Shown piece after piece: positions 26,441-35,452 of a stretch of DNA of 64,000 nt; within the stretch, counting starts at the first letter, position 1, and each line of letters opens with the position of its first letter. The notes below the pieces were generated by a model that saw only the letters and a list, made by a program, of their open reading frames with translations, was not told the DNA's origin and did no database searches. A program made the translations under genes and the position numbers. Source of the stretch: Mycobacterium sp. Aquia_216 (GTDB taxonomy: Bacteria > Actinomycetota > Actinomycetes > Mycobacteriales > Mycobacteriaceae). Location of the stretch: contig NZ_CP113529.1 in the NCBI RefSeq assembly GCF_026723865.1, positions 4,898,001 to 4,962,000 of the forward strand. The letters are read 5' to 3'.

Positions 26441-27688
26441 ATGACACATTCCAGCCGCGGTCCGGCACTGTTGATCCTGTTCGCCACGCTGGTGGCGACC
26501 GCGGGCACCGGCATTTCGTTGGTCGCTTTCCCCTGGCTGGCGTTGCAACATCGGGACAGCGCACGCGACGCGTCGATCGTGGCAGCCGCCATGACGCTGC
26601 CGCTGGTGGGATCCACGCTGGTCGCCGGCACCGCGGTCGACTTCTTCGGACGGCGCCGTGTCTCGCTGGTCTCCGATTCGCTGTCCGGCACGGCAGTGGC
26701 GGCCGTTCCCGTGATCGCCTGGCTGTTCGGGGCGGATGCGATCAATGTCGCCGAGCTGGCCGCGCTGGCTTTCTTTTCGGCCGCTTTCGACCCGGCCGGG
26801 ACGACGGCACGGCAGTCGATGCTGCCCGAGGCCGCTGCCCGCGCCGGCTGGTCGCTGGATCGCACCAACAGCGTCTACGAAGCGATTCTCAACCTCGCCT
26901 ACATCGTGGGCCCGGGCATCGGCGGTTTGATGATCGCCACGGTCGGCGGCATCAACACGATGTGGATCACCGCGGGCTGTTTCGGGTTGTCGTTCCTCGC
27001 GATTGGGGCGCTGCGGCTCGAGGGCACCGGCAAGCCACCCCACACGACCCGGCCCGACGGGCTGGTGTCCGGGGTCGCCGAGGGCTTGCGGTTCGTCTGG
27101 AACCTGCGGGTGCTACGGACGCTCGGCCTGGTCGACCTGGTTGTCACCGCGCTGTACCTGCCGATGGAAAGCGTGCTGTTTCCCAAATACTTCAGCGATC
27201 GTCAGCAACCCGCGCAGCTGGGCTGGGCGTTGATGGCACTCGGGGTCGGCGGCGTGGCAGGTGCGCTCGGCTATGCCGCGCTCTCGAAATACCTGCGGCG
27301 ACGCACGGCCGTGCTGACAGCGACCCTGACGTTCGGTGCCGCGTCGGTCGGCATCGCGTTCCTGCCGCCGTTGCCGGTGATCCTGGTGCTGTGCGGGGTG
27401 ACCGGCTTGGTCTACGGGCCGATCCAGCCGATCTACAACTACGTGATGCAGACCCGGGCTCCGCAGCAGCTGCGCGGTCGCGTCGTCGGGGTGATGACGG
27501 GGCTGACCTTCGCCGCGGGCCCGTTGGGTTTGCTGGTCGCCGGTCCCCTGGCCGACACCGCCGGGCTGCGGGTGACGTTCTTGACGTTGGCGATTCCCAT
27601 CATCGTGGTCGGCCTGATCGCGTTCGCGCTGCCGTCGCTGCGCGAACTGGATCGCGCAGCGGAGTTTGCCGGCGATTCCGCGCCGTAA
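26441..27688 (+). CDS. tap: Tap-family MFS multidrug exporter (Rv1258c)
   Basis: A 415-residue 12-helix transporter with antiporter-type loops (DFFGRRRVSLVSD, the central RFVWNLRVLRTL) and the C-terminal half LRGRVVGVMTGLTFAAGPLG. Tap pumps tetracycline and aminoglycosides in mycobacteria and contributes to intrinsic tolerance under WhiB7 control. It diverges from udgB across 72 bases. The downstream oxidase gene begins ten bases after its stop but has its own hexamer. Confidence 0.92.
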   Translation: MTHSSRGPALLILFATLVATAGTGISLVAFPWLALQHRDSARDASIVAAAMTLPLVGSTLVAGTAVDFFGRRRVSLVSDSLSGTAVAAVPVIAWLFGADAINVAELAALAFFSAAFDPAGTTARQSMLPEAAARAGWSLDRTNSVYEAILNLAYIVGPGIGGLMIATVGGINTMWITAGCFGLSFLAIGALRLEGTGKPPHTTRPDGLVSGVAEGLRFVWNLRVLRTLGLVDLVVTALYLPMESVLFPKYFSDRQQPAQLGWALMALGVGGVAGALGYAALSKYLRRRTAVLTATLTFGAASVGIAFLPPLPVILVLCGVTGLVYGPIQPIYNYVMQTRAPQQLRGRVVGVMTGLTFAAGPLGLLVAGPLADTAGLRVTFLTLAIPIIVVGLIAFALPSLRELDRAAEFAGDSAP

Positions 27689-27691
27689 AAT
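27686..27691 (+). promoter_or_regulatory. -10 TAAAAT overlapping the tap stop codon
   Basis: TAAAAT, six bases, then GTG at 27698: a leaderless promoter inside the tap stop (TAA). Confidence 0.5.
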
Positions 27692-27697
27692 CGGCCC

Positions 27698-29077
27698 GTG
27701 AGCACCACAGTCAATGAAGACACGCTGGGCGGCCTCGTCGCTGAACTGCCAGAGGGGATGGTGGTCACCGATCCGGCCATCACCGAGGGCTACCGCCAGG
27801 ACCGCGCCTTCGACCCGTCGGCGGGCACTCCGCTCGCCGTGGTCCGGCCGCGCTGCACCGAAGACGTGCAGACGGTGCTGCGTTGGGCCACCGCCCACCG
27901 GGTACCCGTCGTGCCTCGCGGAGCGGGCACGGGCCTGTCGGGCGGGGCGACGGCACTGGCCAACGGGATCGTGTTGTCGACCGAGAAGATGCGCGACATC
28001 ACCGTCGACCCGGTCACCCGCACCGCGGTATGTCAGCCCGGCCTGCTCAACGCCGAAGTGAAGAAGGCCGTCGCAAAATACGGTCTCTGGTATCCGCCGG
28101 ATCCGTCGTCGTACGAGATCTGCAGCATCGGCGGCAATATCGCCACCAACGCCGGGGGCCTGTGCTGCGTGAAGTACGGCGTCACCACCGACTACGTGCT
28201 GGGCATGACCGTGGTGCTGGCCGACGGCACCGCGGTACGGCTCGGCGGCCCGCGGCTCAAGGACGTCGCCGGGCTGAGCCTGACCAAGCTCTTCGTCGGC
28301 AGTGAAGGCACGCTGGGCGTCGTCACCGAAGTCACGCTGCGGCTACTGCCCGCCCAAAACACGTCGAGCGTCGTGGTGGCCTCCTTCGCCACGGTGGAAT
28401 CCGCCGTCGACGCGGTGCTCGGGGTCTCGGCACGGCTGCGGCCCGCGATGCTGGAGTTCATGGACTCGGCGGCCATCAACGCCGTCGAGGACATCCTGCG
28501 GATGGACCTGGACCGCGGGGCGGCCGCGATGCTGGTGGCCGGCTCGGACGAACGCGGCCGCGCCAGCGGCGAGGACGCCGAACTGATCGCGGCGATCTTT
28601 GCTGAAAACAAGGCAACGGACGTTTTCACCACCGACGATCCCGTCGAGGGGGAAGCGTTCGTGGCCGCGCGCCGGTTCTGCATTCCGGCCGTCGAGGCCA
28701 AGGGAGCGCTGCTGCTCGAAGACGTCGGGGTGCCGCTTCCGGCGCTCGGCAAGCTGGTGACCGGGATCGCCCGCATTGCCGCCGACCGCGACCTGATGAT
28801 CTCGGTGATCGCGCACGCCGGCGACGGCAACACGCACCCGCTGATCGTGTACGACCCCGCGGACGCCGCGATGGCGCAGCGAGCCCAGCTCGCGTTCGGT
28901 GAGATCATGGACCTGGCCGTTGGCTTGGGCGGCACCATCACCGGCGAGCACGGGGTCGGCCGCCTGAAGCGGCCCTGGCTGGACGGCTACCTCGGGCCGG
29001 AGGTGATGGCGCTGACCCAGCGCATCAAGCAGGCATTGGACCCGCTGAGCATCCTCAACCCCGGCGCCGCGATCTAG
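27698..29077 (+). CDS. FAD-linked glycolate/lactate-type oxidase (Rv1257c-like)
   Basis: A 459-residue GlcD-type flavoprotein: FAD_binding_4 with PVVPRGAGTGLSGGA and IGGNIATNAGGLCCVKYG, and a C-terminal oxidase domain ending GEHGVGRLKRPWL and LNPGAAI. It oxidises a 2-hydroxy acid, passing electrons to quinone or another acceptor. The partner subunits GlcE/GlcF are not adjacent. GTG start with the TAAAAT hexamer. Confidence 0.93.
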   Translation: MSTTVNEDTLGGLVAELPEGMVVTDPAITEGYRQDRAFDPSAGTPLAVVRPRCTEDVQTVLRWATAHRVPVVPRGAGTGLSGGATALANGIVLSTEKMRDITVDPVTRTAVCQPGLLNAEVKKAVAKYGLWYPPDPSSYEICSIGGNIATNAGGLCCVKYGVTTDYVLGMTVVLADGTAVRLGGPRLKDVAGLSLTKLFVGSEGTLGVVTEVTLRLLPAQNTSSVVVASFATVESAVDAVLGVSARLRPAMLEFMDSAAINAVEDILRMDLDRGAAAMLVAGSDERGRASGEDAELIAAIFAENKATDVFTTDDPVEGEAFVAARRFCIPAVEAKGALLLEDVGVPLPALGKLVTGIARIAADRDLMISVIAHAGDGNTHPLIVYDPADAAMAQRAQLAFGEIMDLAVGLGGTITGEHGVGRLKRPWLDGYLGPEVMALTQRIKQALDPLSILNPGAAI

Positions 29078-29121
29078 CTTTCGCGTCTCTGCACGCTCGA
29101 GTGTGCGCTGGCGGCGGGGTT

Positions 29122-29149
29122 TGTGCGCTCTTGGAGCCCAGGACGCACA
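29122..29149 (+). terminator. Possible hairpin after the GlcD-like gene
   Basis: TGTGCG pairs with CGCACA around a 16-base loop. A near-palindrome GCACGCTCGAGTGTGC lies just before at 29091-29106. Either could end the oxidase transcript or bind a regulator of cyp130. Confidence 0.3.
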
Positions 29150-29167
29150 CTGGGCGCTCCTAGTCTG

Positions 29168-29196
29168 TTGACATATAGGCATCACTGTCGTACGAA
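29168..29196 (+). promoter_or_regulatory. cyp130 promoter (TTGACA, 17 bases, TACGAA)
   Basis: A perfect -35 TTGACA at 29168-29173 and TACGAA at 29191-29196 with 17-base spacing. Transcription would begin at or next to the ATG at 29203, giving a leaderless mRNA. Confidence 0.6.
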
Positions 29197-29202
29197 TGAG
29201 AC

Positions 29203-30444
29203 ATGACAGTGGTTATGTCTCACAACGCACCGGTCGTGTTTCAGCTCGCCGACGCCGGCACCTGGCCGAATCCGTGGCCGATGTACCGCGCGCTGCGTGA
29301 CCACGATCCGGTGCACCACGTCGTTCCCGCGAAACATCCCGAGCACGACTACTACGTGCTGTCCCGGCACGCCGATGTGTGGTCGGCGGCCCGCGACCAC
29401 GAGACCTTTTCCTCGGCGCAGGGACTGACGGTCAACTATGGCGACCTGGAAATGATTGGCCTGCAGGACAATCCGCCGTTCGTCATGCAGGACCCACCAG
29501 TACACACCGAGTTTCGCAAGCTGGTGTCGCGCGGGTTCACCCCCCGGCAGGTCGAGGCGGTGCAGCCCAAGGTGCGTGACTTCGTCGTGGAGCGCATCGA
29601 GAGGTTGCGCGCCGATGGCGGCGGCGACATCGTCGCCGAACTGTTCAAGCCCCTGCCGTCGATGGTGGTCGCACACTATCTCGGTGTGCCCGAAGAGGAT
29701 TGGGCCCAATTCGACGGCTGGACACAGGCCATCGTCGCGGCCAACACCGCTGACGGCGGCGTTGCGGGCGCGCTGGAAACCGTCGGCGACGCGGTCGGAT
29801 CGATGATGGCCTACTTCACCGGGCTGATCGAGCGCCGCCGGACCGATCCGCAGGACGACACCATCTCCCACCTGGTCGCCGCCGGGGTGGGCGCCGACGG
29901 CGACATCTCCGGCACGCTGTCGATTCTGGCGTTCACCTTCACCATGGTCACCGGCGGCAACGACACGGTGACCGGCATGCTCGGCGGCTCGGTGCCTTTG
30001 CTGCATCAGCGTCCCGACCAGCGAGAGTTGTTGACGGACAAGCCCGAACTGATCAACGACGCGGTCGAGGAACTGTTGCGGCTGACCTCGCCGGTGCAAG
30101 GACTGGCTCGCACGGCCACTCGCGACGTGACGATCGGCGACACCACAGTCCCCGCCGATCGCCGGGTGCTGCTGCTCTACGGGTCGGCCAACCGCGACGA
30201 ACGTCAATACGGGCCGGATGCCGGCGAACTCGACGTGACGCGCTGCCCGCGCAACATCTTGACCTTCAGCCACGGCGCCCACCACTGCCTGGGTGCGGCC
30301 GCGGCGCGGATGCAATCGCGGGTCGCGCTGACCGAATTGCTGACCCGCTGCCCGGACTTCGACGTCGAAGAAAATTCGATCGTGTGGGCGGGCGGTAGCT
30401 ACGTGCGCCGTCCGGTGTCGGTGCCGATCAGCGTGAAGTCCTGA
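29203..30444 (+). CDS. cyp130: Cytochrome P450 CYP130
   Basis: A 413-residue P450 with heme loop FSHGAHHCLGAAAAR (Cys ligand), ERR-type EELLRL and the I-helix sequence MVTGGNDTVT. The Gly-Gly in place of Ala-Gly in the I-helix matches the unusual feature of M. tuberculosis CYP130. It is adjacent to and overlapped by its TetR gene (TGATG, one base), a layout like Rv1256c-Rv1255c. The natural substrate is unknown. No ferredoxin is adjacent. Confidence 0.95.
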   Translation: MTVVMSHNAPVVFQLADAGTWPNPWPMYRALRDHDPVHHVVPAKHPEHDYYVLSRHADVWSAARDHETFSSAQGLTVNYGDLEMIGLQDNPPFVMQDPPVHTEFRKLVSRGFTPRQVEAVQPKVRDFVVERIERLRADGGGDIVAELFKPLPSMVVAHYLGVPEEDWAQFDGWTQAIVAANTADGGVAGALETVGDAVGSMMAYFTGLIERRRTDPQDDTISHLVAAGVGADGDISGTLSILAFTFTMVTGGNDTVTGMLGGSVPLLHQRPDQRELLTDKPELINDAVEELLRLTSPVQGLARTATRDVTIGDTTVPADRRVLLLYGSANRDERQYGPDAGELDVTRCPRNILTFSHGAHHCLGAAAARMQSRVALTELLTRCPDFDVEENSIVWAGGSYVRRPVSVPISVKS

Positions 30445-31025
30445 TGCCCGGCAACGACTGGCTCGCCTCCAGCCGCAGCGAAGCAGCCGCGGACCGGATA
30501 CTCGACGCGGCCGAGCAGCTCTACACCGCACGCGATTCGGATTCCATTGGCATGAACGAGATCGCCAGGGCCGCAGGCTGTTCCCGCGCGACACTGTACC
30601 GGTACTTCGAAAACCGGGAAGCACTGCGAACCGCCTACATCCACCGGGAGACGCACCGGCTGGGCCGCGACATCCTCGCGCGAACCGGAAGCATCGAAGA
30701 CCCCTGCGAAAAGCTGGTGGTGAGCATCCTCGTCACGCTGCAGATGGTTCGCGAGAGCCCAGCGCTGGCATCGTGGTTCGCCACTACCCGCCCGCCGATC
30801 GGTGGCGAGTTGGCCGGGCAGTCCGACGTGATCGCGGCCTTGGCGGCGGCGTTCCTGCATTCACTGGGACCCGACGATCCCGCCGTCGTCGAACGCCGGG
30901 CCCGCTGGACAGTCCGGGTGATCGTGTCGCTGCTGACGTATCCCGGCCGCGACGACAACGAGGAGCGGGCGATGATCGAGGAATTTGTCGTCCCGATCAT
31001 CGCCCCGGCAAGCGCCCGCCGCTAG
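30444..31025 (+). CDS. TetR-family regulator (Rv1255c-like)
   Basis: A 193-residue TetR regulator with N-terminal HTH (MNEIARAAGCSRATLYRYFENREALR) and an all-helical ligand-binding part. It is coupled to cyp130 by a one-base overlap and probably controls that promoter; the palindrome at 29091-29106 is a candidate site. It converges with the siderophore-interacting gene. Confidence 0.93.
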   Translation: MPGNDWLASSRSEAAADRILDAAEQLYTARDSDSIGMNEIARAAGCSRATLYRYFENREALRTAYIHRETHRLGRDILARTGSIEDPCEKLVVSILVTLQMVRESPALASWFATTRPPIGGELAGQSDVIAALAAAFLHSLGPDDPAVVERRARWTVRVIVSLLTYPGRDDNEERAMIEEFVVPIIAPASARR

Positions 31026-31050
31026 CTGGCAGCCATCCGCCTTTTCGTAA

Positions 31051-31767
31051 TCAGGCCACCCAATAGGCTTGCGCCTTAATGGATTTGCGTGGGATTCCGA
31101 AGTCCTCCCGCAACGTCTTGGCAATCGAACGGGTAGTGCGGTTGTCGCAGGCCACCCAGCCGAAGTGGTCGCCGGCGTCGAAAGCCGCCGATCGCACCGC
31201 CTCCAGCAGCCCCTGACCGGCGTTCTTGCGGTCCACCCAGGTGGTGTCGGGGCCGACCACCACCGGCAGGTCTTTGTCGTCGTCGTGGCCCGCCTCCAAG
31301 AACACCTGGGCCGGGGCGTCGCCGATCGAGGCGAGCAGTGAGTTGATGGCCGGCAGTGAGGCGCTGTCGCCGACGATGACGTATCCGGCCGGCGCCGGTT
31401 CGGGTATGGCGAACTTGCTGCCCAGCACGGTCGCATCGATGGTGTCGCCGGGCTGGGCCGCGCGCGCCCACTGCGATGCGACGCCGTCATGCAGAGCGAA
31501 CTCGATGCTCACGGTGTCCGCGACCGGGTCGGGGTCGACCAACGTGTAACCGCGCTGGTGCAGCTTGTCACCGTCGGCGAACCACATCCGGATCCACATC
31601 GTCGGATGCACCGGGTGGGCGGCGAGCATGCCGCCGGCGTCGAAGTTCAGCTGCAGGTAGTGCGGGCCGATCTCGTGCCGTCCGGTGACCGTCAGCCGGT
31701 AGTCCCCGGCGCCCATCAGCTTGAGCACCGCGCCCGCAAAGCCGCGTGATGCCTTGTGTTCGCTCAT
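31051..31767 (-). CDS. Siderophore-interacting protein (ferric-siderophore reductase type)
   Basis: A 238-residue FAD_binding_9/SIP protein: FAD motif QRGYTLVDPD, nucleotide segment YVIVGDSASLPAINSLL and C-terminal EDFGIPRKSIKAQAYWV. Family members (ViuB, YqjH, FscN) reduce ferric-siderophores in the cytoplasm to release iron. ATG 31767 was chosen over the TTG at 31788. An almost perfect IdeR box 34 bases upstream strongly implies iron-repressed expression. No gene of this kind is remembered between Rv1255c and Rv1254, so it looks like a lineage-specific insertion. Confidence 0.92.
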   Translation of the reverse strand: MSEHKASRGFAGAVLKLMGAGDYRLTVTGRHEIGPHYLQLNFDAGGMLAAHPVHPTMWIRMWFADGDKLHQRGYTLVDPDPVADTVSIEFALHDGVASQWARAAQPGDTIDATVLGSKFAIPEPAPAGYVIVGDSASLPAINSLLASIGDAPAQVFLEAGHDDDKDLPVVVGPDTTWVDRKNAGQGLLEAVRSAAFDAGDHFGWVACDNRTTRSIAKTLREDFGIPRKSIKAQAYWVA

Positions 31768-31800
31768 CGGTGTGACGCCCTTTCCCAACTCCGCATGAAG

Positions 31801-31819
31801 TTAGGTTAGGGTAACCTAT
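31801..31819 (-). promoter_or_regulatory. IdeR iron box
   Basis: TTAGGTTAGGGTAACCTAT matches the mycobacterial IdeR consensus (TTAGGTTAGSCTAACCTAA) at about 17 of 19 positions. It lies in the 69-base gap before the siderophore-interacting gene and after the acyltransferase stop, so its target is the former. Confidence 0.85.
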
Positions 31820-31836
31820 CTAAGGTCGGATGTCAC

Positions 31837-32976
31837 TCAGCCCGGTACGCGCGTGACGCGGTGCAGCAGCCAGGCCAGCGGGATCGTCACCACCAGCGTC
31901 GCGATGAACAGGTACAGCATCGGCCCGGTATAGACGTGCGCCCGGACGATGTAGACCATCGCGAATTCCATCGTCACCAGGTGGATCAGGAAGATCTCGT
32001 AGGAGATCTCGCCGAGCCACACCATCGGCCGGCTGGACAGCAACTGCCAGTACCAACCGTGGCCCTCCAGGGCCAGCGGGGCCACCGCCAGGGTGGCGAT
32101 GACCGTGTAGAAGACCGTCTTGACGACCGCCTCCGGCGTCGATGCCGGCGACGTCGTGGGTGCGCCCCCGATCGGGGTGGCGACGATGAAGTAGCAGATG
32201 ACCGCCAGCGGTATGGCTGCGAACGCGTAACAGCGCACTCCCATCGCCTGCAGCACCGCCAGCAACATGCCGCCTACGAACCAGGCCAGGTACGTCGGCA
32301 GCCACAGCCGGGCGCCGTCGGGAAACCAATGATCGGTGTGCACCAGGACAACCCATGCCGGGCTGATCAAGGCCAGCGCCAGCAGCGTGCCCACGACGAG
32401 CTTCGGCTGCCAGTGCCGCCGGCAGAGCACCACCAGCAGCAGGTAGGCCAAAAGCGGCAGGATCACGTAGAAGGACGCCTCCACCGCGAGGCTCCACATC
32501 TGGGTCAGCCCCTGATGCAGGTACTTGCCGAGGTATCCGTCGGTGTAGATCTGCGTCAGGGTGAGGTTGCGGATCAAGCCGTACCAGGAATGGCCGGGGT
32601 TCGGTCCGGCCTCACGGAAGTGGTACAGCACGTAGGCGATCAGCACGGTGACGACGTAAGCCGGCATGATGCGCCGAATCCGGTGCCGCGCATAGCGACT
32701 CACCGAGGGCGGCGGGCCGCCGCTGGCGGCGGACTTCACCCAGGGGCGGAACAGCAGAAAGCCGGACAGCACGAAGAAGATCGGCACGCCGATCTCCATC
32801 CGGGCGCCGACCAGGCCCCAGTACCCGTGCGTGTACTTGCCGGTGGTGTACGCCGCGTGGGTGCCGACAACCAGGATCGCGGCGACAGCGCGGATACCGG
32901 TCAGGGCGGCGACCCGGTCGACGTGCGAGACCTGCTCGAGTCCGCCTTGGGCGTCCTGTTGCTCGGACAGGGTCAT
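31837..32976 (-). CDS. Integral membrane acyltransferase (OafA-like, Rv1254)
   Basis: A 379-residue acyltransferase-3 protein with about ten helices. The catalytic His is in VVGTHAAY, and PIFFVLSGFLLFRPW and ARHRIRRIMPAY are the conserved membrane motifs. Family members O-acylate surface sugars or lipids. The ATG at 32976 overlaps the deaD stop (ATGA), so it is read after deaD. Confidence 0.92.
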   Translation of the reverse strand: MTLSEQQDAQGGLEQVSHVDRVAALTGIRAVAAILVVGTHAAYTTGKYTHGYWGLVGARMEIGVPIFFVLSGFLLFRPWVKSAASGGPPPSVSRYARHRIRRIMPAYVVTVLIAYVLYHFREAGPNPGHSWYGLIRNLTLTQIYTDGYLGKYLHQGLTQMWSLAVEASFYVILPLLAYLLLVVLCRRHWQPKLVVGTLLALALISPAWVVLVHTDHWFPDGARLWLPTYLAWFVGGMLLAVLQAMGVRCYAFAAIPLAVICYFIVATPIGGAPTTSPASTPEAVVKTVFYTVIATLAVAPLALEGHGWYWQLLSSRPMVWLGEISYEIFLIHLVTMEFAMVYIVRAHVYTGPMLYLFIATLVVTIPLAWLLHRVTRVPG

Positions 32977-34691
32977 CCAGCGTCTTTTCTGCGTGGTTTC
33001 CCACCACCGCGCCGGGGCTTTTCGAAGGGTTTGCCGGACGAGCGATCGGGCTTTAGGTCGATCAGCACGCCCGAAATACGGGTTTTTTCAAGCTTTTTCA
33101 AGGTCGCGGGGGAAAGCTTTGGCGGCAGCTCCACCAGCGAGAAGTCCGGTCCGATCGAGATGTGGCCGAAATCGCTGCGGTGCAGCCCCCCCTCGTTGGC
33201 GATAGCGCCGACGATGGCGCCCGGCCCGACCTTATGACGCTTGCCCACGGCGATTCGATAGGTGGCGAAATCTTTTGATTGCCTTGGCTTGTCCGGGCGA
33301 TCCCGATGTTCGGTGTTGCGCTCGGGCCGCTCACGCCGCTGCGGCGGCGGTTCGGGTGACATCAGGAACGCCTCGCCATCGCGCGACTGCAAGGCCAGCG
33401 CCGCGGCGATGTCGGCCATCGGGACGTCGTGCTCGCGCTCATAGTCCTCGACCAGCCTGCGGAACAGCTCGATTCCCGAGCCGCCGAGCGTGTCGGTAAT
33501 GGAATCGGCGAACTTCGCCACCCGCTGCGCGTTGACGTCCTCGACGCTGGGCAATTCGACCTCGGTCAACGTTTGCCGGGTCGCTTTTTCGATCGACTTG
33601 AGCATGTGGCGCTCGCGCGGGGAGACGAACAGCAGCGCGTTTCCCGAACGCCCGGCCCGGCCGGTGCGTCCGATCCGGTGGACGTAGGACTCGGTGTCAT
33701 GCGGGATGTCGTAGTTGAGCACATGCGAGATGCGCTCGACGTCCAGCCCGCGCGCGGCCACATCGGTGGCCACCAGGATGTCGATTCTTCCATCCTTGAG
33801 CGCGGCTATGGTCCGCTCGCGCTGCGCCTGCGCGATGTCGCCGTTGATGGCGGCCGCGGAAAACCCTCGGGCCCGCAGCTTTTCGGCGACCTCCTCGGTG
33901 GCCTGCTTGGTGCGCACGAAGACGATCATCGCCTCGAACGGCTCGACTTCGAGCACCCGGGTCAGCGCGTCCATCTTGCGCGGTCCGGCCACCTGGACGT
34001 AGCGCTGCGAAATATTGTCGGCTGTCGCCGTTTTCGCTTTGAAGGTGACTTCGAGCGGATCGTGCAGGTACTTGGTGGTGAGCTTGCGGATGGCGGGCGG
34101 CATGGTCGCCGAAAACAGCGCCACCTGTTTGTATTCCGGGGTTTCACTCAAGATGCGGTCGACCTCTTCGGCGAAGCCCATGGTGAGCATCTCGTCGGCC
34201 TCGTCGAGCACCAGGTAGTCCACGTGCGACAGGTCGAGCGTCCCACGCTCGAGGTGGTCGATGACCCGACCCGGAGTGCCCACCACCACCTGCGCACCGC
34301 GCCTCAGGCCGGCCAGTTGCACGGTGTAGGACGAGCCGCCGTAGATCGGCAACACGTTGATCTTGGGCAGGTGGGCGCCGTAGCGGCTGAACGCCTCGGC
34401 GACCTGCAGGGCCAGCTCTCGAGTGGGCGCCAACACCAGGGCCTGAGTCGCCTTGTTGGCCACGTCGATCTTGGACAGGATCGGGATGGCGAACGCCGCG
34501 GTTTTCCCGGTGCCGGTCTGCGCTAGCCCCACCACGTCGGAACCCGCCATCAACGCCGGAATCGTCGCCGCCTGAATCGCGGTCGGCGATTCGTAACCGA
34601 CGTCGGAGACGGCCCGCATGACCGAGGGGTGAATCTGCAGGTCGGCAAAGGTAGTAGCGGCCGCGTCAGGCGAGCCGTCGGGGACTGTCAT
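32973..34691 (-). CDS. deaD: DEAD-box RNA helicase DeaD/CsdA
   Basis: A 572-residue helicase with Q motif (SPTAIQAATIPAL), AQTGTGKT, PTRELALQ, LVLDEADEML, FSAT, TDVAARGLD and HRIGRTGRAGR. A basic C-terminal DbpA-like RNA-binding domain (YRIAVGKRHKVGPGAIVGAI) ends in a Lys/Arg/Gly tail. It acts in ribosome assembly and cold-stress RNA remodelling. It is the first gene of an operon with the acyltransferase. TAAACT nine bases before the ATG suggests a near-leaderless mRNA. Confidence 0.95.
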   Translation of the reverse strand: MTVPDGSPDAAATTFADLQIHPSVMRAVSDVGYESPTAIQAATIPALMAGSDVVGLAQTGTGKTAAFAIPILSKIDVANKATQALVLAPTRELALQVAEAFSRYGAHLPKINVLPIYGGSSYTVQLAGLRRGAQVVVGTPGRVIDHLERGTLDLSHVDYLVLDEADEMLTMGFAEEVDRILSETPEYKQVALFSATMPPAIRKLTTKYLHDPLEVTFKAKTATADNISQRYVQVAGPRKMDALTRVLEVEPFEAMIVFVRTKQATEEVAEKLRARGFSAAAINGDIAQAQRERTIAALKDGRIDILVATDVAARGLDVERISHVLNYDIPHDTESYVHRIGRTGRAGRSGNALLFVSPRERHMLKSIEKATRQTLTEVELPSVEDVNAQRVAKFADSITDTLGGSGIELFRRLVEDYEREHDVPMADIAAALALQSRDGEAFLMSPEPPPQRRERPERNTEHRDRPDKPRQSKDFATYRIAVGKRHKVGPGAIVGAIANEGGLHRSDFGHISIGPDFSLVELPPKLSPATLKKLEKTRISGVLIDLKPDRSSGKPFEKPRRGGGKPRRKDAG

Positions 34692-34700
34692 CGTCCAAGA

Positions 34701-34706
34701 AGTTTA
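34701..34706 (-). promoter_or_regulatory. -10 TAAACT for deaD
   Basis: TAAACT stands nine bases before the ATG at 34691, implying a leader of only a few bases. Confidence 0.4.
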
Positions 34707-34795
34707 GTGGTGGCCGCGAGCGCAGCGCAGCTGGGCGCGGCGGTGTTCATCGGGCGACTGCGGCATGCCTGTCACACCGGCGCACGCGATGCCGG

Positions 34796-34801
34796 TACGG
34801 T
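34796..34801 (+). promoter_or_regulatory. -10 TACGGT for lprE
   Basis: TACGGT is eight bases before GTG 34810. It supports a leaderless start there. Confidence 0.35.
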
Positions 34802-34809
34802 TGCGCGAT

Positions 34810-35394
34810 GTGTGGTGCCTACCGTGCCTGCCGTGCCGTGCCGAGCCCCTGACCGTCGGCGTCCTGCTCGCCGTGACGTTGAGCGGCTGCGGTTCGGGAG
34901 ATTCGACGGTCGCCAAGACGCCGCAAGCCACCACGGCGCCCGCGTCGATCACCGCCCCGGCCACCCCGATGCCGACCGAAGTCGCTTCGCCCGGCCCCAG
35001 CACCCCGGCCGACCCGTGCGCGGTCAATCTCGCCTCGCCCACGATCGCGAAAGTGGTCTCCGACTTGCCCCGCGACCCGCGCAGCCAGCAGGCGTGGAAC
35101 CCGGAGCCACTGGCCGGTAACTACAACCAGTGTGCCCAGCTGTCGGCGGTGATCATCAAGGCCAACACCAACGCGGTCAACGCGACGACCCGGGCGGTGC
35201 TGTTTCATCTCGGGCAGTTCATCCCGCAGGGAGTGCCGGACACCTACGGGTTCAACGGCATCGACGCGGCGCAAACCACCGGCGACACGGTGGCGTTGAC
35301 CTACCCGAGCGGTATCAACGGCCTGAACACCGACGTCCGATTCCATTGGAACGGCAACACCGTCGACCTGATCGGCAACGGCGCCGGGCGCTGA
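34810..35394 (+). CDS. lprE: Lipoprotein LprE
   Basis: About 194 residues. A signal ends in VTLSGC with the lipidated Cys at about residue 27, then a Thr/Pro-rich linker and a conserved domain (DPCAVNLASPTIAKVV, NPEPLAGNYNQCAQLSAV, DTYGFNGID). Two further cysteines could pair. Function in the family is linked to infection but no activity is established. The start is uncertain: GTG 34810 fits the upstream hexamer; ATG 34789 and ATG 34765 are in frame. It diverges from deaD. Confidence 0.88.
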   Translation: MWCLPCLPCRAEPLTVGVLLAVTLSGCGSGDSTVAKTPQATTAPASITAPATPMPTEVASPGPSTPADPCAVNLASPTIAKVVSDLPRDPRSQQAWNPEPLAGNYNQCAQLSAVIIKANTNAVNATTRAVLFHLGQFIPQGVPDTYGFNGIDAAQTTGDTVALTYPSGINGLNTDVRFHWNGNTVDLIGNGAGR

Positions 35395-35439
35395 CCCGGC
35401 ACACCCTCGCAGGAGCACCGCGCTGTCGGCCGCCTCCCC

Positions 35440-35445
35440 TACAGT
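35440..35445 (+). promoter_or_regulatory. -10 TACAGT for the nuclease-helicase gene
   Basis: TACAGT, seven bases, then GTG at 35453. A GTG at 35444 would lie inside the hexamer, so 35453 is preferred. Confidence 0.5.
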
Positions 35446-35452
35446 GGCTGCT

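Noticed and set aside
29091..29149. Two inverted repeats before cyp130 as a firm TetR operator
   Set aside because: They are imperfect or long-looped and equally compatible with a terminator of the preceding gene; listed only as a possible hairpin.
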